Assembly (NCBI GenBank): GCA_900617975.1
Contig: UZAE01012896.1
Coordinates: 1-27,753, forward strand
DNA from: Rodentolepis nana
Lineage: Eukaryota > Platyhelminthes > Cestoda > Cyclophyllidea > Hymenolepididae
Direction of reading: 5' to 3'
Length of the DNA: 27,753 nucleotides
Positions 1-10,800 of the stretch are shown here, piece after piece; within the stretch, counting starts at the first letter, position 1, and each line of letters starts with the position of its first letter. Below the pieces are notes generated by a model, which saw nothing but the letters and a program-made list of their open reading frames with translations, did no database searches and was not told the origin of the DNA. Position numbers and translations under genes: made by a program.

Positions 1-208
1 CCAACTTGTGACAAAATTACAAGACAAATTTTCTAAACAGACAGTTTTAAGCATGGGTGGTAAGGAGAACGAAATTCATCAAAATACAATACTGATAATG
101 ATGGTTGTAAAAAGACACTCAATAATAAATATTAAGAATAAGAGTAAAGCACAGCTGGAGTTAGTAATCGAAAAGATACTTTCGTTGAAGCGTTGTTTCA
201 AGAGAAGA

Positions 209-524
209 GATTATTATTGCATCAAATGAAGGCGTTTTGATGGTTATCATTAGCCCTTTAGTTCACTTCAAGCTTCAAAGAGGGAAGGAATACCAAAGTG
301 AAAATAGTCGAGAGGGGTGGGGAACAGAAGAGTGTTTCAAAGACGAAGGTAGAAAAGGTAGAAAAAGGTAAGGTGAGGACTGTAGAAGTAGTCGAATATG
401 ACATACAGTGGGGTGATGGTAGTTTGAAGTGAGAAGTGAACTACCAGTTGATAAACTTTTTTAGCCGTATGAGTATACGTTGCCCAGGGTGCACCACGTG
501 GAAGTAAGTCTATTGTACACCCCT
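209..524 (-). mobile_element. SINE-like element, copy A
   Basis: This is one of six copies of the same family. Orientation is set by the AT-rich tail, so in this copy the element reads on the - strand. The right part (about 390-524) shows the conserved head: GACATACAGTGG, GAGTATACGTTGCCCAGG and CACCACGTGGAAGTAAGTC, then the terminal ACACCCC. The left part carries GGCGTTTTGATGGTTATCAT. Only a weak, diverged direct repeat (TGTTTCAAGAG near 194-204 against TGTCTCTAGAT near 525-535) was found, so the left border is approximate. Confidence 0.75.
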
Positions 525-2476
525 GTCTCTAGATGTAAACGCATACAAGCGTTGTGTTAACCAGGAAATAGTTGCTGTGCCCATGAGACCCTCAAGAGAG
601 AAGATAAAGTGGAATTAATCACTATGATTTTCAGTTACTTGCCCGAGTAATGTATTTTGCAACGAAGAAATGAATTTACCACCCCTCCCTAAGTTATTAA
701 AAGAAGTCTTTTTAATCGCTCCTTAAAGGAGGTTATACGCGGAAAGGTAACTTCTCGATTTAAAATGATCTGAGCCCCACATGAGAACTCTAAGCGCTAA
801 GGAGGAATGGTCTTGAATTTAGGAGAAAGAATCGTACTTAACCAACGAGGATATGCCATTGCCAAAGATGATTGGGAAAAAATGGAGAGAAATTTATTGC
901 GAGATTTAGTGAAGCAATTGAAGACGATGAGATCTCCATGTTGCATCCAGCAGGAGACTTGTGAGTTACCAAAAACAGAAAGTCATGAGAGGGGAGGAAC
1001 ATGAAATTGTTCTTTCGTCCCATTTTAATCATGTTAATTTACCCATGTCATGCTTAATGGGGACCTGAGAATATTGGAACAATTGATTGCTGTCGATTGA
1101 CCACGAACCTCCTTCTCATGTGTACAAAAAAGGGTAATAACAATGGACATGGCATTAGGTGGGCTGGATTTCGAAGAAAATAAAGTATTAATGCAGGACA
1201 AACATATGGAGAGGATCTAGATTATGCTCTTTCTGGGTGGGGGGGAAGGGGGTACTTTTGGGTAATGAAAAAATAATTTAATATATTACTATTAACAAAA
1301 TCCCATTTTTTCACAAAAGTTATTTTTCACTAGAATTCCCCAAAATAAAAAATCCAGAGAACTGTAAGTAATGCGATTAATTCTTGGTAAAATAGTCTCG
1401 AATTAATGGGAAAAATTAGTTACAGCAAATTTTTCCTTTAACAATGTTGCTTAACAAGGGTTTTTTTATTTCCAATAAAGCCATCATTTTTTGCTTAAAT
1501 ACACGAATATTTTTATACTCAAGCAGTTTAAAATCCATGCATGTTGTAGTGGACTTGTTCGCGGTAATTTCTATGGCAAGATACCCTCGTCATTACTGGG
1601 GCAGGGGGGAGATGGGAACAGACTTGCGTAGTGCTCTACACGTTTATTTGGAATGTGTTGTGTGTAACATGGCTTAGTCATTAAAATACAATGAGGGATT
1701 TGTTAAACAATGATTGATTGGTTGTTGATTGAGAAGTCCTTCCGTGCGCATGACCGCACCTTCGAGTCTATCTGAGAGAAAATAAGATTTCTCTATTTAA
1801 CCATGGTAGCGTTGTGCTCTCCACAATGTATACAATTTCCGTTTACGATTGAACAAATCAAATGGATATAACATCGTGCTGTTTTAAATATCAACATATT
1901 TTTATAACACCTTGAGCGTTAAGCTGTATCCAAACTATAAAGATTTCTTTATCGGCAAATAATTTGTTTATACTATTTTTGCTAATTTGGTTCGCAATTT
2001 GTACGTGCGACCAATCCATTCATTTACCTCTTTTTAAAACTCTTTGATGGGATTAAAGTTATTTTAAAACAAAATATTAACCACTTTCCCTGTCATTAAA
2101 ATACCAATTCACCGGTTTAAGTGCGTAGCCGTGTAGGTGCATAGATTAGTACTATGCTAAATTTCCCAACAAATAAGGTAGGGCTTTGTTTAAAGATGTT
2201 GTTTCATTTTGCTGTCACAATTTTTTTGCATGTAAACGCTTAAACAAATGATTGGATAATGGACATTTAAATCGACAAGGCAATTGCCTCTATCATTGAT
2301 CAATAAAATACTCTCAGTGACAAGAATTAAACAGAGAAAATTGAATTTTAGATTCATTAGGGAGAAGGAAGGAAATTGTATTATAAAAAATTCTTGCAGA
2401 TAAAAAATATTAACTGCAAAACAGAAAAAGAAGTGGATTGCGTCGGGGCTGATAAATTTGTTTTGTATACGTTTTA
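525..2476. other. Non-coding, no gene recognised
   Basis: AT-rich sequence. A 65-codon open stretch at 807-1004 is charged and helical-looking (GYAIAKDDWEKMERNLLRDL), but it has no recognisable family and no clear splice borders. The region also holds the G-rich tract at 1235-1262. Confidence 0.5.
1235..1262 (+). repeat. G-quadruplex-type tract upstream of the receptor gene
   Basis: G-runs of 3, 7, 5 and 3 are separated by T, AA and TACTTTT. The longer last loop makes it weaker than the others. Confidence 0.5.
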
Positions 2477-2486
2477 TTTCAATCCA

Positions 2487-2818
2487 ATAGGGTGTGCGAT
2501 AGACTTATCTCCATGTGGTGCACCCTGGACAACGTATACTCATATGGGAAAAAATTTTATTAACCGGTAGTTGACTTCTGACTTCGAACTACAATGGCCC
2601 CACTGTATATCATATTCCACAACTTTCACAGTACTCATCTCACCTTTACCTCTATCTTTGTGTCTGTTTGTTTGTTTCATTAACATCTGTGAATTGCTTT
2701 TCCGTTCCCCATCCCTCGACTTTCTGTTGCATTGATGAACCCTCCCCATGTGAAGCCCGAAGTCAGTTAAATGGTTAATGATAGGTATCAAAACGCCTGC
2801 CATTTGAAAGGAATAAAT
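2487..2818 (+). mobile_element. SINE-like element, copy B
   Basis: The element reads on the + strand from TAGGGTGTGCGATAGAC to a tail GAAAGGAATAAAT. A 10-bp direct repeat TTTCAATCCA flanks it at 2477-2486 and 2819-2828. The E-box has decayed to CATGTG in this copy. An open stretch on the opposite strand (2540-2824) lies almost wholly inside the element and is not a gene. Confidence 0.85.
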
Positions 2819-2828
2819 TTTCAATCCA

Positions 2829-4539
2829 GTTATTTCCGCATTAATGCTTTGGTAATCCAGCGAAATATTGATCTCGATATTGAAGATAAAAAGGCGCTCC
2901 TTTCGAGGATGTAAAAGGGTCTAGCTTAGGAGACGTGATATTGAATTATTGAGTCCAATTACGCTGCTATAATTGTCGCCACCACAGAGAGCAAGAGAAA
3001 TGAGAAAAAAGGCCGGCAAGCTGGTGGCTAGGACTGCTTGCGGAGGGGAAATAGGAGATAGGATGGCTCTAAAGCAACAAAATGAGATGTCTGAGTTATA
3101 AGGTTAATGACATGATGCAAGAATTCAGGGAGTTCAAGAATAGGAAAATGGAAGAATTAAGGTGCTTAAAGGTGACAGAATTTCCCAGAGCTTGGTCAGG
3201 GCACTTTTAGTATATGTTAGGAGACAGTTAATAAAGTTAAATTCCTCAATCTAAGTTCAATAATATCCTTCATATAATTTCACAGGACACTGACTGAACA
3301 AACTAATTGCTTAGAATTCTCGAAATTGCTGCAAATCTGACAGCGTACTGCAAAACAGTATCCATGTGGAATTTTATAAAGGTGTGGTATAGTGGCGCAG
3401 CTATTTGATTCGTGACTTGAAGGCGCTTCCAATGGCTAAAAATTTGATTTTATTCATTGTTCATGCCACGGCATAAAGCAAGTTCCCTAACCATGCCAAA
3501 ATAGAGACATTAAACCCATTATATAGTTCAGTAATTTTAGATCTAATTATTACTCATGAATTAATTTAAGAAGCACTAAGCTTGCATAACAATTCCAATA
3601 TTTATCTACTGCCGGAACCTTAGGTAAGAGTACTTCTTTAAAGTGAGAAATATGGTTAAGGTGATGAGAATTTCAATTTTCTTCCTAAATGCTGGATTAA
3701 TCTCCTCTTAGCCTTAATGTTGAGAGGCATAATAGCCCATATTTGACCCTAAGAAAATACTAATTCTGTGCTAGTTTTAAACTATGATAACTGCATTCCT
3801 TTATGCAACCTCAAACGCGTTTTTCGGAGCCTCCTCGCTCTTTCAAAGTTTTTATTTATATCTATTATGTGCTCCTTAGAACCAAGCGAACTAACCTTTA
3901 GTATCAAATAGCCTAAGAATTACCTTCAGCATTAATGTTGACAAAAATGTCATACTATTTATCTGTCAACTAATGTTTGCCAGATTTCACATTTCGGGCT
4001 TTCTTTCCATATTCATTATAAGGCATCTGGATTTTTCTATCATCATTTCGTATATGAGACTTGAATTGATATGAAATGCTGAAAATTTATGGAAGGAACT
4101 ACGTTGTCCTCTTAAACATCATTGAATGATAATTTATAATTTAACAAATCCATTCAATTTTATTCATACTGGTAGAAACTTGTCAGGCGTTAGCAATTTC
4201 AGTTTGTCCTGTGAGACTCCGTCTATGCAGACCAATTCACAAATAAATAATAAACAATCAAAGTTTCAATTTCATTTGCTTTAAATTTTTTTGAATATCA
4301 TTAATACGCTACATTATTTAAGATATTAACAATTTCTACTTAAAATGTTGAAATTATGACAAAGAATGATGATACATTGGAATTATCACTTAGTTCAAGT
4401 CAAATTTCATATTATTCAAATAAATAATGCCTTTTATAGTGAAAAATATAAAAATAGACGCCAAATTAATATTACTTCCTATTGAAAGAAAAGCACCTTA
4501 AACGGGATTCACTCAAAACAGCACAAGAAACGTAGGCAT
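2829..4539. other. Non-coding DNA upstream of the receptor gene
   Basis: No open frame of note and no repeat copy. A purine-rich stretch lies at about 2985-3180. A leader exon or an A/B-domain exon of the receptor could lie here, but I could not identify one. Confidence 0.5.
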
Positions 4540-4711
4540 TTGATTGGTGGGGACGAACCCAATGGGAGGTGGCGTTGGGAAATGGGTCCGGCTTCGAAAA
4601 ACGCTGATGATTATCTTTCTAATAGGTCACTTAGGATAGACTAGATTTAAAAACTAGATTTTACTTATTTAAATTCGGTGGAAATATAGGAATTTTTCAA
4701 TTAGAAAGATG
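4540..4711 (+). promoter_or_regulatory. Candidate promoter / 5' leader of the receptor gene
   Basis: This stretch is less AT-rich than its surroundings. It carries GATTGG near 4541-4546 and CCAATGG near 4558-4564, which are CCAAT-box motifs on opposite strands. At 4620-4629 there is TAATAGGTCA, a monomeric nuclear-receptor half-site with AT-rich 5' extension. A T-rich tract ends in AG at 4703-4704, four bases before the ATG, and could be a splice acceptor. No clear TATA box was seen at a sensible distance. Promoter and leader-intron readings are both possible. Confidence 0.3.
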
Positions 4712-4813
4712 TCCAGCATGCTATGCCTCGTTTGTGGAGATATCGCCAGTGGAATTCATTATGGCGTTCTCTCGTGTGAAGGCTGCAAAGGCTTTTTTCG
4801 ACGGGCCCTGCAG
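4709..4813 (+). CDS. Nuclear receptor exon 1: start codon and zinc finger 1
   Basis: This exon encodes residues 1-35. It shows the first C4 zinc finger with Cys 6, 9, 23 and 26, the P-box CEGCKG (23-28) and the recognition helix [10 protein letters not shown]. The P-box type predicts binding to AGGTCA-like half-sites. The ATG at 4709 has A at -3 and there is an in-frame stop at 4670-4672, so this start is plausible. It leaves only five residues before the first cysteine. The exon ends CAG/GTTGGT in phase 0. The reading frame continues into the intron through a TCTA-rich microsatellite, which is not coding. A T-rich stretch ending in AG at 4703-4704 could be a splice or trans-splice acceptor, in which case a 5' UTR or further N-terminal exon lies upstream. 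Confidence 0.92.
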
Positions 4814-7800
4814 GTTGGTGTACCAGTATTTATCTATATCTATATCTATCCATCAATCTATCTATTGATATATCATTTTAATTATTCTATTTACACAATG
4901 CATCTTCTTTTATGACCTCGCTACTCTAGGACATCACACATTCTTTAATCAAATCGATATCCCTTTAAACAAATTCTTAAAGCCACACTAATTGTGGCTT
5001 GAATGATGATAACATGTTCCAAATGCTCCATTAGTTATCCCAGTAAGTTAGACAAATCAAAATCATACTTAACCTAATATAATGAAGGATTATAAAGGGA
5101 AAATAGCTATGATATTTCGTTCAATTGACTGTAACCTCAAGTGTTTTGTTTTTTTATTCATTGGGTTAGTTTTTATAGTTGCACCTCATGAGTTCAAATA
5201 ATTTCAAGATGCAATTTAACAAAAATTCACTGCTAATTTCTTAAAATAAACATAATTTATTATTTCTGCAAGTGAGTATGGTACGCAAATTGGAAAGGGT
5301 TTAGAAATAAATAAGTAATGAATTTAAGAAAACACGATTTCTCACTCAGTCGGTGCTTTATTGAAAAAAGGTTACGTTGCCGAAAATTCTTACATTTTTA
5401 ATATTCTCAAATTATTACGCCTTTAATTCATGAAAGCAAGCTTATTCAACTACTCCGGTTGAGAATAACATAAGCAACAATGGTTTTCATTCGCGAGAAA
5501 TACCACCAGAAATTCGTTGTTGTGCTAAAATAAAGCACCCATTTATCGCTTGGAAAACAAGATTTTTGTTTGCAAATGTGTAGCCAATTTTTTCCCCAAC
5601 GACAATTTTTTACCTTGTTTTGCATTAAGAAACCAAACTAATCGTGATAGCCATTAAAAAAGTGAAGGGAACCAAGACGTGAATAACATATTTGCAAAGA
5701 CTAGACGATTCTGATTCTATAAATTTTGTCCAACTGAATTTAAACAACATATATATATATATATTCACATATTTGCTAACAAGATTATACTGTAAAGGTA
5801 AAGAGCATTAATTAATAGTACGTTGTGCAAACAACTTTGATTGATAACTAGGCATTTATGAAATTCCACGAATTAAATAACTTAGGCAAAATTAAACAAA
5901 GCCATCTATAATATGAGCAGAAGTTGGAATTCAGTTGTAGTTATTTAAAAGACTAGGTGACCAATGGGTTAAAACACTGAATTATTCCACCATTCAAAAG
6001 GGAAGTGTTAATATGCCTTAAATTGTTACTCAGACGAAATAAGTAGGCAAGTGAGTGACATGGCAGCACTTAAACAAGGCTTACAATCTCTAAGAGACAC
6101 TTAACCCTAATCTCACAAACGAAAAGTACTCCTATTAACGGTGTCAACAACTTTGACAGCGATCGTATTATTTGTGAAATGATGAAAGGTAGAAGTAAAA
6201 GCAGGGCAAAATGTAAAGCATTCGATTTTTAATGAAATTTCAATAAAAAACTAATATATAACTTATGCAAAATTCACACTTTGGCCAAAAATTCGCCTAA
6301 AATTTATAAAAAGTTTGAAAAAAGCACTATTTTGTAATACAGTCCTTGAAGAACTATTTGGTGAAATGGCTGTCTAACTTCGTGGCATGTTACTAACTAA
6401 ACTAATTAGGAGTGAGTGTCTAATTGGAAAGATTTTACATAATAAAGTTAAAATAATAAAAAACCCCAAGATTAGCATATTTTTTTCTCCAAAAGTGCTC
6501 TAAAATATGGTTTCCCCTTCTGAAAGGATAAACGAGCACATCTTCGAAAGTGCATTCGGCAGGACTGCTGCAAAATTTCCATTAAAACCCGCAACCACTG
6601 TCAGCCCTGTCGACTACGTCGATGTCTCGAATTAGGAATGTCTCGTGAGGCGGCAAAATTAGGACGCAGATCTAGGAAAACGTGGAAAAATCTCGATCTA
6701 TCAATAGCTCTTCATGGTCAACATTTTAATAAACCTGACGAAGGCAGCAAGTGCTTGAAAGTTCAAAATAGGGACTCCCATAGTATTCAAACAAGTAAGT
6801 TCAAATAAATATCTTTATAATAACTATTTAATTTGTCTTTATGTAAAGGAAAATGTTTTTTGTTCGAGGAAAAAAATACATCTAAATATTTCAATTAAAA
6901 CAAATTATTTTAACAGTTGTTGCATGATTTTACACTTATTCACCGTTGGGAACCATTTAAACAAAGACAACATTAACATAATTTGGTAAATGAAAAAAGT
7001 TAGTGATTGAATAAATAACTAAAATTTGCTCTCCATGGCATTTAGATGTCTGTATCCATTACTCAGTACACCCTTTTACCTGAATGATTTAAAGTCTCGA
7101 TTTCTCACAGATCACTAATTAAAATTTTTCATCTAAAAATAGTTGAGATACTAAATGGAAGATCAAGTTATGGAAAGTTCCGTTTGGTTAAAATATTATA
7201 ATTATTATTTCAAATGGGAGGCGTTTTGAGTATTTATCATTAGCCATTTAGCTGACTTTGGGCTTCGCAGAGGGAGGAAAATCATAGTGAGAACAATTCG
7301 GGAGGGGGGAACAGAAGAGTGATTCACAGATGTAGAGGAGACAGGCAGACACAAAGGCAGAGAAAAGGTGAGATGAGTACTGTGAAAACTGCGTAATATG
7401 ACATACAGTGGTGTGATGGTAGTTTGAAGTCAGAAGTCAGCTGCCGGCTAATAGACTTTTTTGCTGTATGAGTATACGTTGCCCAGGGTGCACCACGTGG
7501 AGGTAAGTCTATCGCATACCCCTTGGTTAAAATATAAAATTTCGCGATTAGTGTCCTGGACTAAGTTCCATTAGGCTTTTCCTATGGTAATAATGGAACC
7601 GGGTTTACCTTTTTGACTTTAATAGAAACACTTTCCTTTCAATTATTTTAAATAAAAGGCTTACAGTACGATGACAATTTTCCTAAAGTCTGTTTTATAC
7701 TCATGATGATCAATTCACAGATTGTCTAGATGTTGATGCCGCTCTTATCACACACTTTATCTTTCGTTTCTCGAGAGTCTGGTCGAATCGTCGTCGATTT

Positions 7801-10800
7801 GAGGGTGAGTTCGCTCACATGCGCCGGCAATTTGAAGAACAGTACCAGTCTTATAAATTTATTTATTTCAAATGGCAGGCATTTTAATAGTTATCATTAG
7901 CCCTTTAGTTGACAGATTAATGATTCACAGATGTAAAAGAGAGAGGCAGGCACAAAGGTTGAGCAAAAGGTAAGGCGAGATCTGCTGAAATGGTGGAATA
8001 TGACATACAGTGGGTGATGGTAGTTAGAGGTCAAAAGTCAACTGCCGGTTAATGGACTTTTTCGCTGTATGTGTATACGTTGCCCAGGGTACACCACGTG
8101 AAGGTAAGTCTATCACACACCCCGTCTTATAAATTGTCTCCGTTACGTTAATACAAAAAAACTTGATGATAATTCAGTTCATTCGACAAACTGCCTTGAG
8201 TCTGAATCTATCTATGTTAACGGATCTATACATCGAACGTACCAATGCAAGGGTGTAAGCATAGCAATCACTTTCAAATGTCCTTATAATAGATTCTCAT
8301 TAAGTGATTAGAATGAGCGTAACATATAAGGAGACAGTCAACTATAAACAACGAATTGTATTTCACTTTTTCTTAACAACTAGGTTATTAAATACTCTCA
8401 ATTAATCAAGGGTGGGGGGGGGGGGGAGAATAGGTGGGCTACTTAAAAGTTCCAAGGATAGTTACCGTCCCATAACTCTGTTTAATGGAGCAAGATTATT
8501 TAACGAAACAATAGTTGCCTATTCGATAGCTCTATTCGCATTCAATGAACATCTAAAGCTAACTGCAAGTGTAACCTTGATCATTTTTAAGCAAGACCGA
8601 GTTACCATTTTACTTGTAATTCGAATTCTTCTCAGTCAGGATTTAGCCACTAAATTTATTAAGTAAAATACATGCAAATTTTAACAGGCACTATCAATCA
8701 TTCACTTTTCAAGTGGAGAATGTATTTATTTTATTACAATTTAGCAGAATGAAAGTACTTTACATATTTTAATGTCATGCAGATTTTGACTTAATTCGAG
8801 TTAAAGGAATTTCTGTTGTGGTGGTGGGGGTGGGGTGGGGGTTGGGGAGGTTTTTAAGTCAGCTTTGGTTTTGTGTTAATTTATTTCAAGGCTGTAACGT
8901 CCAAATGCACTGTGATTACCATTCACACTAAATAACACATCGTTTTTCCACACAAACTAGGCTTGCATTCCACTCAAGCCTACTTGTAATGTTAGAATTA
9001 ATATGCCTGCATTTGTGGTTGATAAATCAACGTGCACAATCGGCCAATGTGCATTCTAATGACCTATATGTTCATATATTTTTCTGGCTAAACTGCAAAA
9101 ATAACTGACAAAGGGGCGTAGTGCCATGAAAACATATATTTATAGCAGAATTAATGAGAATCATCAAAGCTACTGGACAAATGATTACCGTAAATAACAT
9201 TGGCTGTTTCAAGGACACTTTAATAATCCGTTCTGGGTATTTTGGATGACACGAAAATGATGGTTTTTCCAATTGCTAACTTCAAGACGGTCACCTTTGT
9301 TACTTTGATTAAAATTGATGAGAACCTTTCCTCGAGGTTCCATTGAGGAGTGAGCATGCATGTTAAAACTACCCCCAATAAGCCCTCCTATCTGAGCATA
9401 GTTTTTTCCTAATATATATTTAAACGTACAATTACTTTCCCAAAACAATCTTAATAATTAAATATTTGCATATAAAAAACGGGATTTAGCTTAAAGAACA
9501 AGCATCGTTTGCCTTCAAAATCTGGTTAATGTCAGAAGCGATTGTAAGAGCAATTCTTCAGCCTTAATGCCATCATTTAAATTGAACACGACTGTATCAC
9601 TATGGCAACGCTGTTAAACTCTACACCGAGAAGTAGTAGTAGATTTCGTTGGAAACAGAAAATTGCGCTTGTAGCCATCTAGGCATGCTTCTTCGCCTTC
9701 CCCGTGACTTGCCCCTAGTAGATCGGACAGCATTACTATTCTCCACGTCATGACTGTTCTAGTTTGCTGTAAAAATGAATTTTGACATTATGGTATGCAC
9801 AGCAAGTTTTTAGCAGTCTTCAACTTCAACCCTACGTAATTTCAGTTTGTCTGATTGTTATGGGCTATTAAAGGTTCGCTAAATGAAAATGTCAAGGTTG
9901 CATACAAGGTATAATTGGGAAAAAAATAGTTGTCGACCTTGGCTCGAATATTTCAATATACCTCTTGCTAATAATTTTTGTTACGTTTTTTCCTCATAAT
10001 TACACACTTTCCTTCAATAATAATTTTAATTATTTATTGATTGAAATTAAATTTAAATGGTAAAATATATGTTGAATATTCAAAAATAAACACAATACAA
10101 TAGTACTCACTGGAACATTTATTAAGTTTTGATTTTTAATAAGACTTCAGGCAAATGAATATGTGAAAAGCATTTAATGGAATCATTTATTGATGTGTTT
10201 TATTACCATTACAGGCCATCAAACAGCAGCGAAAATTCCAATAGCATTAGATATACTTCGAAATCAACAGCCCCGACGCTTTGACGACGGTAACTCACCA
10301 AGTGGTAGCGATGCCACTTTCACAGCATTCAGCAGTATCCCGTCTGTCGACACGTCTGTATCCGGAGGAAGTACATATGATTGGGGTGTGACACCACTTT
10401 CTATCCCAACGCTAGATGAGGATTATCTTACAAATAATGCTAATCGAAGTAATGGCAAAATGGGCTCATTCTCGACAGGATCACAAATAATGGTTCGTTA
10501 TTTTGAATTGTGTATGAGACTTGAATTGACATTATTAGAGGAATATTTAGTCAATACCCTTATAATCGATCCTTTTCTTGACATATTACGCATATTAGTA
10601 GCCAAAATGATGAAAATTCGATGCTTCAATCTCATGGAAGCAAAATAAATTATGCTTACTTACAATTTTGCACTTGCATAATTTTAAATCAAATCACGTA
10701 AGATAAGCTGTGCTTGATGGGTTTGCCGAAATTTGTAGAAAGGTAAAATTTAGCCACCTTAAAAGGAGAGTAGCTTGTTGTGGATATTTTACTAACTAAC

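Larger units (their letters stand above)
4814..6526 (+). other. Receptor intron 1
   Basis: 1713 bp from GTTGGT to a pyrimidine-rich AAAG acceptor. It separates the two zinc fingers. It contains the TATC and (AT)8 microsatellites and otherwise featureless AT-rich DNA. Confidence 0.85.
6795..10214 (+). other. Receptor intron 2
   Basis: 3420 bp from GTAAGT to TACAG. It contains SINE-like copies C and D, a 13-G tract and the quadruplex tract at 8826-8847. Open stretches at 8412, 9072 and 9209 show no protein signature. Confidence 0.8.

Noticed and set aside
807..1004. 65-codon charged open frame
   Set aside because: No family recognised, no convincing splice sites, and stops break both flanking frames.
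2540..2824. 94-codon open frame on the - strand
   Set aside because: It lies almost wholly inside SINE-like copy B, and the other copies do not keep this frame open.
3385..3440. Sequence resembling a tRNA or SINE promoter (TAGTGGCGCAGC then GATTCGTGAC)
   Set aside because: Boxes do not align to a tRNA fold, and no acceptor stem or T-loop is present.
4814..4915. Continuation of the exon 1 reading frame
   Set aside because: It runs through a TATC microsatellite after a CAG/GTTGGT donor, and zinc finger 2 is found in phase at 6527.
7197..7522. Reading the dispersed repeat as a MITE because of its inverted internal arms
   Set aside because: The arms are internal, not terminal. The direct repeats vary in length (10-13 bp) and sequence, and one end is an AT-rich tail, which fits retroposition better.
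9209..9448. 79-codon open frame on the - strand in intron 2
   Set aside because: No recognisable domain, no splice context, AT-rich like the surrounding intron.
10493..10648. Continuation of the exon 3 reading frame to a stop
   Set aside because: It would end the receptor before its ligand-binding domain; a donor at 10493 joins exon 4 in phase. A truncated isoform cannot be excluded.
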